From NCBI RefSeq assembly GCF_010586825.1, contig NZ_JAAAGB010000010.1, positions 1-64,000 of the forward strand: DNA of 64,000 nt, in the 5' to 3' direction. Numbering within the stretch: position 1 is the stretch's first letter; the number at the start of each line of letters is the position of its first letter. Source of the DNA: Draconibacterium mangrovi. GTDB lineage: Bacteria; Bacteroidota; Bacteroidia; Bacteroidales; Prolixibacteraceae. Both the position numbers and the translations under genes were made by a program. The notes under the pieces were generated by a model, which worked only from the letters and a program-made list of their open reading frames with translations, ran no database searches and had not been told where the DNA came from. This document shows, one piece after another, positions 36,617 to 44,789 of this stretch.

Positions 36617-36632
36617 TCCCGATTCATCGGGA
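36617..36632. promoter_or_regulatory. Perfect hairpin between rpsI and rpsB
   Basis: TCCCGAT, two bases, ATCGGGA in the 100-bp rpsI-rpsB gap. It has no T-run and so is not a plain terminator; it may be an rpsB leader element or an mRNA processing site. Confidence 0.35.
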
Positions 36633-36675
36633 ATCACAGCCGTTTTAGATCCATATAATTTGATAAATAATAATC

Positions 36676-37062
36676 TTAACGTTTTGAGAACTGGAAACGT
36701 TTTCTTGCTTTTGGTTGTCCAGGTTTTTTACGTTCCACCTCGCGTGGATCTCTGGTAACAAAACCTGCAGCTTTCAACTGTGGTCTTGATTCCGGATCGA
36801 TTTCCATTAATGCGCGGGTAACAGCCAAACGGAAAGCTTCTGCCTGACCTTTTGGACCACCACCATCCAGATTTGCTTTAATATCATATTTCTCTGCAAC
36901 TGCTAAAAGATTTAGTGGCTGCATCGCAATATATTGCAATGTTTCTGCAGGAAAGTACTCTTTAAGTTCCCTTTTATTAATGGTAATATTTCCTTTACCT
37001 TCGCTTACGTAAATACGAGCAACAGCTGTTTTTCTACGTCCGATTGTGTTTATTACTTCCAT
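36676..37062 (-). CDS. rpsI: Ribosomal protein S9
   Basis: 128 residues, full length. GRRKTAVARIYVSEGKG at the start, GGGPKGQAEAFRLAVTRAL in the middle and the basic C-terminal tail KKPGQPKARKRFQFSKR that reaches the ribosomal P site. Its start overlaps the rplM stop by one base. Confidence 0.97.
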   Translation of the reverse strand: MEVINTIGRRKTAVARIYVSEGKGNITINKRELKEYFPAETLQYIAMQPLNLLAVAEKYDIKANLDGGGPKGQAEAFRLAVTRALMEIDPESRPQLKAAGFVTRDPREVERKKPGQPKARKRFQFSKR

Positions 37063-37517
37063 TATTTAATCGTATTTAAATCAACAACTTTTGGTTTTTG
37101 AGCCTCATATTTGTGCTCTGCACCAACTACTACATGCAAATTTCGGTATAAGGCGCTACCCAATTTGTTTTTAGGAAGCATACCTTTTACAGCTTTCTCA
37201 ACCAAACGCTCAGGATATTTAGCTAAAATATCTTGAGGATTCTGAGTACGCTGTCCACCCGGGTAACCAGTGTGACGAACATATACTTTGTCCGACATTT
37301 TTTTACCGGTCAATGCAACTTTTTCAGCATTGATAACAATTACGTTATCACCACAATCTACGTGAGATGTGAAATTTGGCTTGTATTTACCTCTTAACAT
37401 TTTGGCAACTACACTTGCCAAACGTCCCAATACCATATTTTCGGCGTCAACAACTACCCATTCTTTGTTTGCGGTAGCCTTGTTAGCCGAAACAGTTTTA
37501 TAACTAAGTGTGTCCAC
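37062..37517 (-). CDS. rplM: Ribosomal protein L13
   Basis: 151 residues. WVVVDAENMVLGRLASVVAKMLRGKYKPNFTSHVDCGDNVIVINAEKV and the VKGMLPKNKLG segment are diagnostic. It heads the order rplM-rpsI-rpsB-tsf, which is conserved in Bacteroidota. The leader of about 140 nt is long enough for autoregulation. Confidence 0.97.
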   Translation of the reverse strand: MDTLSYKTVSANKATANKEWVVVDAENMVLGRLASVVAKMLRGKYKPNFTSHVDCGDNVIVINAEKVALTGKKMSDKVYVRHTGYPGGQRTQNPQDILAKYPERLVEKAVKGMLPKNKLGSALYRNLHVVVGAEHKYEAQKPKVVDLNTIK

Positions 37518-37662
37518 TTTTCTAATTTTTTATTGTTAAAAACACTTCTGATTTTACTTTTCGCCGCATTTTTTGTCTCAACGGAATTTTTCGACAAACT
37601 GCTTTACTTCAAGAAAATCAACTATTTACACTCCTTATTTCTAAGGATAATAATCGGGACTG

Positions 37663-37693
37663 CAAAAGTATTCTCTTTTTTTTGATTTCCAAA
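37663..37693 (-). promoter_or_regulatory. Promoter of rplM-rpsI-rpsB-tsf
   Basis: TTTG (37690-37693), 19 bp, TACTTTTG (37663-37670): a near-ideal Bacteroidota promoter. Start of transcription near 37656. Confidence 0.7.
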
Positions 37694-37858
37694 GAAATAA
37701 CAGTCAAAATTTCAATTAGTTAAATGATTTCCTGACCGCTTCGAAATCCTTTTCAGAAAACGGCTCAAATTTGCCATTCTTTGCGGGATTGGCTACAACT
37801 TCTTGAGATGAATTTAATGTTAACACACCAATGTAAAAAAAGAAGCCCAAACGAAATT

Positions 37859-37887
37859 ATTGTCCCTCACAAAATTATATACATTTG
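37859..37887 (+). promoter_or_regulatory. Promoter of ftsX
   Basis: ATTG (37859-37862), 17 bp, TACATTTG (37880-37887), ending 24 bp before the ftsX ATG. Confidence 0.45.
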
Positions 37888-37911
37888 TAAGAAGTAGATA
37901 TTCGTTGCAAC

Positions 37912-38787
37912 ATGAGCAAAAAACCTAAAAAGTTTAAAAAGCGTTTTTTCAATTCCTGGATTACTTCGTTAACCAGTATTACGCTTGTGCTTATTTTGCT
38001 GGGCATGCTAAGTTTTATTCTCATCAACAGCAAAAAGCTATCGGATTACGTGCGCGAAAAAATCGGGTTTACCCTCGTTTTGGCCGACGACTTGCGCGAG
38101 ACAGAAATCATTCGTCTGCAAAAAATTTTAAGTGCCGGCGACTTTGTAAAATCGGTTAATTACATCGATAAAGAATTGGCGGCCAAAGAACTTACAAAAG
38201 AACTGGGCGAAGATTTTCAGGGATTTCTGGGCTACAACCCGCTTTTTGCTTCGCTCGACATTAAACTAAATGCAGCTTACACTCACACAGACAGTCTTCA
38301 GGTTTTGGAACAGAAATTTTTGGAGTACCCTCAGGTTACCGAGGTTTATTACCAGAAAAACCTGGTTACCCTGATTAACGATAACGTGAAAAGGATAAGT
38401 TTGGCCTTGCTGATACTAAGCGGACTGCTTACATTTATATTTTTTGGCTTGATTAACAATACCATTCGCCTATTGATTTATTCACAGCGTTTCACCATAA
38501 ACACCATGCAAATGGTTGGTGCCAGCAAAGGCTTTATTCGCAAACCATTCTTAATTAAAAGTTTATTACTTGGTGCGCTTGGCGGAATTCTGGCCAACTC
38601 GATTCTGATTGGCTGTATTTATTTCTACAAACAGGAACTATACGGCTTGATAAATTTTGCCGACCTGCAAACGATCGCGCTCATTGCCGGCATTGTATTT
38701 TTACTGGGCTTTTCCATTTCATTTTTATCAACATGGTTGGCGCTGGGCAAATTCCTTCGCATGAAATTTGATGAATTATTTTATTAA
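37912..38787 (+). CDS. ftsX: Cell division protein FtsX
   Basis: 291 residues. Cytoplasmic basic N-terminus, a first membrane helix (about 20-42), an extracytoplasmic domain of about 120 residues, then three helices (about 165-185, 218-238, 260-283), the standard four-helix FtsX layout. With FtsE it controls peptidoglycan hydrolases at the septum. ftsE is not in the window, which is usual in Bacteroidota. Confidence 0.92.
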   Translation: MSKKPKKFKKRFFNSWITSLTSITLVLILLGMLSFILINSKKLSDYVREKIGFTLVLADDLRETEIIRLQKILSAGDFVKSVNYIDKELAAKELTKELGEDFQGFLGYNPLFASLDIKLNAAYTHTDSLQVLEQKFLEYPQVTEVYYQKNLVTLINDNVKRISLALLILSGLLTFIFFGLINNTIRLLIYSQRFTINTMQMVGASKGFIRKPFLIKSLLLGALGGILANSILIGCIYFYKQELYGLINFADLQTIALIAGIVFLLGFSISFLSTWLALGKFLRMKFDELFY

Positions 38788-38796
38788 TTATCTTTA
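38767..38796 (+). promoter_or_regulatory. Promoter inside the ftsX 3' end
   Basis: TTTG (38767-38770), 18 bp, TATCTTTA (38789-38796), 20 bp before the DUF3098 gene, so this gene and uppP can be transcribed apart from ftsX. Confidence 0.5.
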
Positions 38797-38816
38797 CACC
38801 ACAATTTCGGAAAATA

Positions 38817-39071
38817 ATGACTAAAAAAAGTAAAGAAGTAAAGGAAACTGCAGGCTTTGCACTGGGCAAAGAAAACTATAAACTCATGGCAATTGGTTTT
38901 GCCGTAATCGTAGTTGGATTTATTTTAATGGCTGGCGGCGGAAGCGACGACCCCAATATTTTTAGCGAAGATATTTTTAGTTTTCGCCGGATTACACTGG
39001 CCCCAATCCTGTTGCTTTTAGGTTTTGGATTCGAGATTTACGCTATTATGAAAAAACCAAAAGACGATTAA
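38817..39071 (+). CDS. DUF3098 membrane protein
   Basis: 84 residues with two membrane helices (about 26-43 and 60-77), the order FALGKENYKLMAIGFAVIVVGFILM then a short loop with DDPNIFSEDIFSFRR, typical of DUF3098. The family is found between ftsX and uppP in many Bacteroidota, which suggests a part in envelope or division biology, but its function is unknown. Confidence 0.9.
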   Translation: MTKKSKEVKETAGFALGKENYKLMAIGFAVIVVGFILMAGGGSDDPNIFSEDIFSFRRITLAPILLLLGFGFEIYAIMKKPKDD

Positions 39072-39083
39072 GCTTATTTTTTT

Positions 39084-39863
39084 ATGACTGAACTCCAGGC
39101 CCTACTTCTCGGTATCATCCAGGGACTTACCGAATTTCTTCCCGTTAGCTCAAGCGGACATCTTGAAATTGGACACGCGCTTCTAGGTATAAAAGATGAA
39201 AACAGTTTACTTTTTGTTTTAACCGTTCATGTTGCAACGGTACTGAGTACCATTCTTGTATTCAGAAAGGATATTGCACTGTTGTGTAAAGATCTTTTTG
39301 CATTTCAATGGAACGACTCAACCGAATATATCAGCAAACTTCTGTTTTCGTCAATACCAATTGTAATTGTTGGTTTTTTGTTTCGCGACAAACTGGAAGC
39401 ACTTTTCACCGGTAATTTATTTTTTGTGGGCTGTATGTTGCTTTTTACTGCCTGCTTACTTACCCTTACTCAATTTGTTAAAAAAAGCGATGGGAAGATC
39501 ACATTTGGTAAAGCATTGCTAATTGGTGTTGCCCAAACATTGGCCGTATTGCCGGGAATATCACGAAGCGGATCGACTATTGCAACAGGTTTACTTTTAA
39601 AAGGGAAAAAGGAAGATGTTGCCCGTTTTTCTTTCCTGATGGTTTTAATTCCCATTTTAGGAGCTGCTTTTCTCGACATCGTAACAGGCGAGTTAAACTC
39701 AACCAAAGTAGAACTACTTCCACTACTTATAGGATTTGTAAGTGCTTTTATTTCAGGATGGCTGGCCTGTTCGTGGATGATAAAAATCGTAAAACGTGGT
39801 AAATTAATTTATTTTGCAATTTATTGCGCTCTTATTGGGCTAATTGCTATCTTTGCAGCCTGA
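39084..39863 (+). CDS. uppP: Undecaprenyl-diphosphatase (BacA/UppP)
   Basis: 259 residues with about eight membrane segments. The catalytic region GIIQGLTEFLPVSSSGHLEIG carries the conserved Glu and the SGH motif, and the second signature is LPGISRSGSTIATGL. It recycles the lipid carrier for peptidoglycan and O-antigen. It lies 12 bp after the DUF3098 gene. Confidence 0.96.
   Translation: MTELQALLLGIIQGLTEFLPVSSSGHLEIGHALLGIKDENSLLFVLTVHVATVLSTILVFRKDIALLCKDLFAFQWNDSTEYISKLLFSSIPIVIVGFLFRDKLEALFTGNLFFVGCMLLFTACLLTLTQFVKKSDGKITFGKALLIGVAQTLAVLPGISRSGSTIATGLLLKGKKEDVARFSFLMVLIPILGAAFLDIVTGELNSTKVELLPLLIGFVSAFISGWLACSWMIKIVKRGKLIYFAIYCALIGLIAIFAA
39823..39855 (+). promoter_or_regulatory. Promoter of truB inside the uppP 3' end
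   Basis: ATTG (39823-39826), 21 bp, TATCTTTG (39848-39855), 49 bp before the truB ATG at 39905. Confidence 0.45.
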
Positions 39864-39904
39864 TTTTTCAAAACAGGCTTAATTTACTGGAAGATAGATT
39901 CTTA

Positions 39905-40618
39905 ATGCCCGATTTCAAAAAAACATACGATTTCCCTGGCGGGGAAATTTTACTTTTCGATAAAGAACTGGAATGGACATCGTTTGATGTGGTTAACAAG
40001 ATAAGATATAACCTGTGCCAAATGATGAGAATAAAAAAGTTGAAAGTTGGCCATGCCGGAACACTTGATCCGCTGGCAACCGGATTGGTACTTTTGTGCA
40101 CAGGCAAAGCCACAAAAAAAATTGAGGAGTTGCAACTGGGAGAAAAAGAGTACATTGCAACGTTAAAGATCGGGGCAACAACTCCATCATTCGATCTGGA
40201 AACAGAGGAAGACAGCCAGGCCGATTTCTCGCATGTTACACGCGAAAGTTTTGAAAAAGTACTACCACAGTTTATCGGAAATATCGAACAGGTTCCACCG
40301 GTATTTTCGGCAGTAAAAGTAAAAGGGAAACGCGCATTCGATTATGCCCGAAATGGTGAAGATGTAAAACTTAAAGCAAAAACAATTGTTATAAGAAGCA
40401 TTGAAATTGAATCGTTTAATCTTCCGGAAGTAAAATTAAAGGTTGTTTGCGGCAAAGGAACTTACATCCGATCGTTGGCCCGCGACATTGGCGAGGCGTT
40501 AAATTGCGGCGCTTACTTAACCGGATTAATAAGAACAAGAATTGGTGATTATAAAATAGAAGATGCGTTTAAAGTGGATTTTTTTCTGGAAAACTTAAAT
40601 TTAAATGAAACCAATTGA
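39905..40618 (+). CDS. truB: tRNA pseudouridine-55 synthase
   Basis: 237 residues from MPDFKKTYDF. A frame opened from 39824 would overlap uppP and start before the promoter, so it is rejected. The catalytic Asp lies in KVGHAGTLDPLATGLVLLCTGKATK. VPPVFSAVKVKGKRAFDYAR and KVVCGKGTYIRSLARDIGEAL are further family motifs. No PUA domain is added at the C-terminus. Confidence 0.96.
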   Translation: MPDFKKTYDFPGGEILLFDKELEWTSFDVVNKIRYNLCQMMRIKKLKVGHAGTLDPLATGLVLLCTGKATKKIEELQLGEKEYIATLKIGATTPSFDLETEEDSQADFSHVTRESFEKVLPQFIGNIEQVPPVFSAVKVKGKRAFDYARNGEDVKLKAKTIVIRSIEIESFNLPEVKLKVVCGKGTYIRSLARDIGEALNCGAYLTGLIRTRIGDYKIEDAFKVDFFLENLNLNETN

Positions 40619-40646
40619 AAATATCACCGTATAACGTGATTCTGAA

Positions 40647-40676
40647 TTTAAAAACCAACTGACTGTATTATCTTTG
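40647..40676 (+). promoter_or_regulatory. Promoter of queA
   Basis: TTTA (40647-40650), 18 bp, TATCTTTG (40669-40676), followed by CAGA; 40 bp before queA. Confidence 0.5.
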
Positions 40677-40716
40677 CAGATCGCATAAAAATGACTATTA
40701 ATAAATAAATTACAAT

Positions 40717-41766
40717 ATGAAGTTATCAAAATTCAAGTACAATTTAGAACAGGAAAAGATTGCTTTGCACCCAGCCGATAACCGTGACGAATCAAAATTA
40801 ATGGTGCTAAACAGAGCAACACGAACAATTGAACACAAATTGTTTAAAGACCTGCTTGATTATTTTGATGATAGAGATGTGATGGTTTTTAACGATACCA
40901 AAGTGTTTCCTGCACGTTTGTATGGTAATAAAGAAAAAACCGGAGCAGAAATCGAAGTTTTTCTTCTTCGTGAGTTAAACCGCGAGCAGCGTTTGTGGGA
41001 TGTACTGGTTGATCCGGCTCGTAAAATACGTATTGGCAACAAGCTGTATTTTGGCGACGACGATTTATTGGTTGCCGAAGTAATTGATAACACCACATCG
41101 CGCGGTCGTACTTTGCGCTTCTTGTTTGATGGTCCTTACGACGAATTCAAACAAACACTATACAGCCTGGGAGAAACACCGCTTCCAAAATTTATAAACC
41201 GCCCGGTACAACCCGAAGATAAAGACCGCTACCAGACTATTTTTGCAAAACACGAAGGCGCCGTTGCAGCACCAACAGCAGGTTTACACTTTAGCCGCGA
41301 GTTGTTAAAACGTTTGGAGATTAAAGGTGTTGATTTTTCGTATGTTACTTTGCATGTTGGTTTAGGAAACTTCCGCAGTGTAGATGTTGAAGACCTTACC
41401 AAACACAAAATGGACTCGGAGCAGATTTGGATAAAAAACGAAGCCTGCGAGATGGTAAACAACGCAAAGCAAGAGAAACGTAATGTTTGCGCCGTGGGAA
41501 CTACGGTAATGCGTACTCTTGAAAGCTCTGTATCAACTCAAGGATTTTTGAAACCATTTGAAGGATGGACCAATAAATTTATTTTCCCTCCTTACGAGTT
41601 TAGCGTTGCAAACAGCATGATTACAAACTTCCACCTGCCTTACTCAACATTGCTGATGATGGTAGCCGCATTTGGCGGATACGATTTTGTGATGGAGGCT
41701 TACGATGTTGCCACTAAAAACGATTACCGTTTTGGTACTTATGGCGATGCCATGCTGATTATTTGA
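40717..41766 (+). CDS. queA: S-adenosylmethionine:tRNA ribosyltransferase-isomerase
   Basis: 349 residues. It makes epoxyqueuosine from preQ1-tRNA and SAM. Family motifs are [42 protein letters not shown] and [19 protein letters not shown]. No other queuosine genes are in the window. Confidence 0.96.
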   Translation: MKLSKFKYNLEQEKIALHPADNRDESKLMVLNRATRTIEHKLFKDLLDYFDDRDVMVFNDTKVFPARLYGNKEKTGAEIEVFLLRELNREQRLWDVLVDPARKIRIGNKLYFGDDDLLVAEVIDNTTSRGRTLRFLFDGPYDEFKQTLYSLGETPLPKFINRPVQPEDKDRYQTIFAKHEGAVAAPTAGLHFSRELLKRLEIKGVDFSYVTLHVGLGNFRSVDVEDLTKHKMDSEQIWIKNEACEMVNNAKQEKRNVCAVGTTVMRTLESSVSTQGFLKPFEGWTNKFIFPPYEFSVANSMITNFHLPYSTLLMMVAAFGGYDFVMEAYDVATKNDYRFGTYGDAMLII

Positions 41767-41791
41767 TCGATAACATACACAACAATATGGA

Positions 41792-41820
41792 AACCACGGA
41801 ATTTATTTCGTGGTTTTTTT
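41792..41820 (+). terminator. Terminator after queA
   Basis: AACCACGGAA (41792-41801), loop TTTA, TTTCGTGGTT (41806-41815), then T residues to 41820. Confidence 0.85.
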
Positions 41821-41855
41821 ATACCATTTCTGAAGCCATTTTGGCTACTCTGAAG

Positions 41856-44639
41856 TTATTCCAATTCATAACACAGCAGGTTTCCGTCTTCATCGCCAAC
41901 TACCAGACTAAGCGGACCGCCATTTTGCAATTGTCCAATCGAAAATTCACTGTTTCCAATTAAAGGAAATCCATCGTATTGTTTTCCCTTAGAATCAAAT
42001 AAGTATATCTCGTTTTCATTGGAATCAGTTGTACCAATCATTTTTTGGGTTGCTGTAAAAGCATATAGATTTACCGCCAGCAAGCTATTGTCGAATTCTT
42101 CCTCAAAAAGCTTATCACCATCTTCGTCGAAAACAAACAGCCCATCTTCGTCAATAAATACAAACTCCGGCTTACCGTCTCCGTTAATATCATCCACTTC
42201 AAACTGGTGATCCATCGAAAATTTTCCGGTTTTCTTTTGCGCAAATTTGCCGTCGAAGAACAGATAAAAAACATCTCCATCGCGGCTAGTGACAACCATT
42301 TTGGGCACACCTTGTGTATTTAAAACTATTTCGTTTGCCGATGGTGCAAATTTTGCCGTTGAATTTACACGTGTTTCTCCCCTTCTGTCTTGAATATAAA
42401 CCTGGTTTTCGTCGCTAAAAACAATATAATCTTTATTACTCACCCTGAAAAACTGAATCGGGGCTGTTACCGTTCCGCTGGTTTTATCGAATATCCAACC
42501 ATTAAGAATTGTCCCGTCGTGACTATAAGCATAAACCTTTTTATCGTTGCAAGCCACAAAATAACGGTATTGGTTATTGTTGTTGTAATCAAATACATTT
42601 ACACCGTTGGTAGCCGGTGATTTTAAAACAATTGGAAAGTTTGCCACGCTGGTTCCGTTTCGGTCGATCAGATAGATTTTTTCGTTGGTATTAAACAGGT
42701 ACTGCAATTTGCCGTTATTGTAATAATCCACCTGGTGAACTTTGCCCAGAATCTTTCCACTAACCGGTGCACTCCAAATAATCTTCCCTTCGGCATCAAT
42801 TAAATGCAATTGATTATTTACATCCTGAACAATTACTTCCTTATTCGCTTTATTCGTATGGTTTATTACCAGTTGTGGTTTTAGGGCCACTTCGGCTCCC
42901 AACCTGCACTGCCATTTTGCACGAACATCCTTTTTCGGCTTCTGCTGATAACCCAAATTCAATGAGTTAAAATAGATGTTATTCTCACACACCACTTGCC
43001 AGCTAATGGCATTAAACTTTCTAAAGATCTCTTCATTCTTCTCCAGCCCCTTGTTTATTTCGGAATTAAACAAATCGCGACGAAGTGCATAAAGGTTATT
43101 TATATTGCCATATATATTCAGGTTAGCCTTGTTTTCGGATGCCCTGCTTATCGTTTCATAGTCGGCGTCTGTTCGCAAAGTTTCTCCCGAATCCATATCA
43201 TCGAGGTATTTTTCCAACCCTTTTTTCGAATTGGCAAAAACCAGTTGATCATCGCGAAAGGCAGCAAAACGGGCACGTACAAAATCAAAAGCTCCACCCA
43301 ACCAGATACCCGGCAATGTTGGATAGGGAAATTCGTAAATTCGGTAGTTCTTCTCATCAGAGGAGACAAACGTGCTCGCCAAACTTTCAAATTCAATATC
43401 TTTTCGTTTGGCATAATTCGTTAGCATACCTTCAAGAAGCTCCTGGCTTTCTTTCCTCGACTGGCCATTTAAAATAAAAAGCGAGCCCATTTCTGCTTCG
43501 GTTGGAACAGAAGTGATCGCTGCGAGCACCCTGTCTTTCACCAGACTCCTTAATTTCTCACGACTATCGGTGCGGAAATTCTGTTCGATCATTTTTATTT
43601 TCTCTTCCCGGTCGTAATACGCATTGGAGTGCACAAAATAGTTTTCCAGGTTATTAAAAAACAAGTCCCTGTCCGAGAACGAAAATCCAACATAAAACGA
43701 TGTTGATTTGGGCAACAAACGGTCTGCATTACAACTTATCGCTTCCTGCCCCTGTAAAACCGAAAGGAAATGATTCAGGGAATCGTCGGCTGCAGTAATT
43801 CCGTTTAGCGTTAGGCGGTTGTCGTGAAAGCTTAAATCGAGCTCACTCCAGCTGGCGTAATCTTTAATTTTTAATACATCGCGTTTTAGATTGATGCTGG
43901 CGGTTTCGCCAAATTCGTTTTCCTGCTTTTTTGTTGTGGAATTCAGAAAATTGGCCCAGAGCTCCGGGAAACGCCTGTGATTTATATACCACGCCACCTC
44001 CGATTGATTGGCAACCGTCCGGTTCACCAAATTAAAGTATCGGTTATCTGTAATTCCGGGCGCATTTAATTGCCTGATACACTTCTCCACCAAAATTACT
44101 TCGGGGCTAATAATTACCAGATTGCCGGCAACACTAAAACTAAGTTTATTGTTTCCTGCCGAATCAAAAACATCAATTATAGCATAACCATTATAGTTTC
44201 GTTTCTGAAAAGAAGTTCGCGAAATTCCGGTTAGTTTCTCAAGTAACAGTTCAAGTCCCTCGCGCTCTTTTGCACTTTTTAGATTACCGATAATTACCGG
44301 GTATAATACGTTCTTGCCAACAAAATCAAGTGCCAGCACCACAGGCCGTTTACCAAGCTGCTTCTGAATTTCAGGTTCACTTTCAATAACGTTCTGAATG
44401 TTCGACACCTGGTTTAACAGCTTATTGAACTCAGGAATTCCTGCTAACTCCTGCACAACAGGATTATCAACAGGAATGGCCTTCAATCCTTCGGCTTCAA
44501 GAAATAATGGTGCCGACAGAGGCACAGCCTTATATAACGGTGAGTCCCTGTTGAAAGCCACCTCATCTTTCGTAAAGTACAGATATGCGGCCGCTGCTGC
44601 GACTAAAACAAGAAGTATGATTATGAGGAACCTTTTCAT
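41856..44639 (-). CDS. DUF3352-like membrane-anchored protein with beta-propeller C-terminus
   Basis: 927 residues. An N-terminal hydrophobic helix (FLIIILLVLVAAAAAYLYF, 4-22) acts as signal anchor. Residues 30-590 look like the DUF3352 family (substrate-free repeats with SFYVGFSFSDRDLFFNNL and similar). The last 330 residues form blade-like repeats with DxDGDxxxE calcium-type loops (DDINGDGKPEFVFIDEDGLFVFDEDGDKLFEEE, FG-GAP-like; DRNGTSVANFP; DSKGKQYDGFP), a WD/PQQ-like propeller. It is probably periplasmic. No enzymatic residues are recognised. Gene order next to infB is not known to me as conserved. Confidence 0.75.
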   Translation of the reverse strand: MKRFLIIILLVLVAAAAAYLYFTKDEVAFNRDSPLYKAVPLSAPLFLEAEGLKAIPVDNPVVQELAGIPEFNKLLNQVSNIQNVIESEPEIQKQLGKRPVVLALDFVGKNVLYPVIIGNLKSAKEREGLELLLEKLTGISRTSFQKRNYNGYAIIDVFDSAGNNKLSFSVAGNLVIISPEVILVEKCIRQLNAPGITDNRYFNLVNRTVANQSEVAWYINHRRFPELWANFLNSTTKKQENEFGETASINLKRDVLKIKDYASWSELDLSFHDNRLTLNGITAADDSLNHFLSVLQGQEAISCNADRLLPKSTSFYVGFSFSDRDLFFNNLENYFVHSNAYYDREEKIKMIEQNFRTDSREKLRSLVKDRVLAAITSVPTEAEMGSLFILNGQSRKESQELLEGMLTNYAKRKDIEFESLASTFVSSDEKNYRIYEFPYPTLPGIWLGGAFDFVRARFAAFRDDQLVFANSKKGLEKYLDDMDSGETLRTDADYETISRASENKANLNIYGNINNLYALRRDLFNSEINKGLEKNEEIFRKFNAISWQVVCENNIYFNSLNLGYQQKPKKDVRAKWQCRLGAEVALKPQLVINHTNKANKEVIVQDVNNQLHLIDAEGKIIWSAPVSGKILGKVHQVDYYNNGKLQYLFNTNEKIYLIDRNGTSVANFPIVLKSPATNGVNVFDYNNNNQYRYFVACNDKKVYAYSHDGTILNGWIFDKTSGTVTAPIQFFRVSNKDYIVFSDENQVYIQDRRGETRVNSTAKFAPSANEIVLNTQGVPKMVVTSRDGDVFYLFFDGKFAQKKTGKFSMDHQFEVDDINGDGKPEFVFIDEDGLFVFDEDGDKLFEEEFDNSLLAVNLYAFTATQKMIGTTDSNENEIYLFDSKGKQYDGFPLIGNSEFSIGQLQNGGPLSLVVGDEDGNLLCYELE

Positions 44640-44738
44640 TTTTCTATCTTTTTGTCAAAAGTAGTAATAAGCTAACGCTCTTAGCTACCTTTTTCGTTTA
44701 TGAAATTAAACATTGATTGTTAATAATTTAGGGATAAC

Positions 44739-44763
44739 AAAAAAGGCCGGGAAAACCCGGCCT
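44739..44763 (-). terminator. Terminator of rimP-nusA-infB
   Basis: AGGCCGGG, AAAA loop, CCCGGCCT; on the minus strand a run of six T residues follows, 27 bp after the infB stop. Confidence 0.85.
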
Positions 44764-44789
44764 CTTCATATCTCGTATCTATGTTTTTT

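Larger units (their letters stand above)
37518..37911. other. Divergent gap between rplM and ftsX
   Basis: 394 bp. The left part is the rplM leader, with the small hairpin CCTTA/TAAGG near 37633-37645, then the rplM promoter (37663-37693). The right part, 37694-37858, shows nothing I can name. It ends with the ftsX promoter. Confidence 0.6.
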
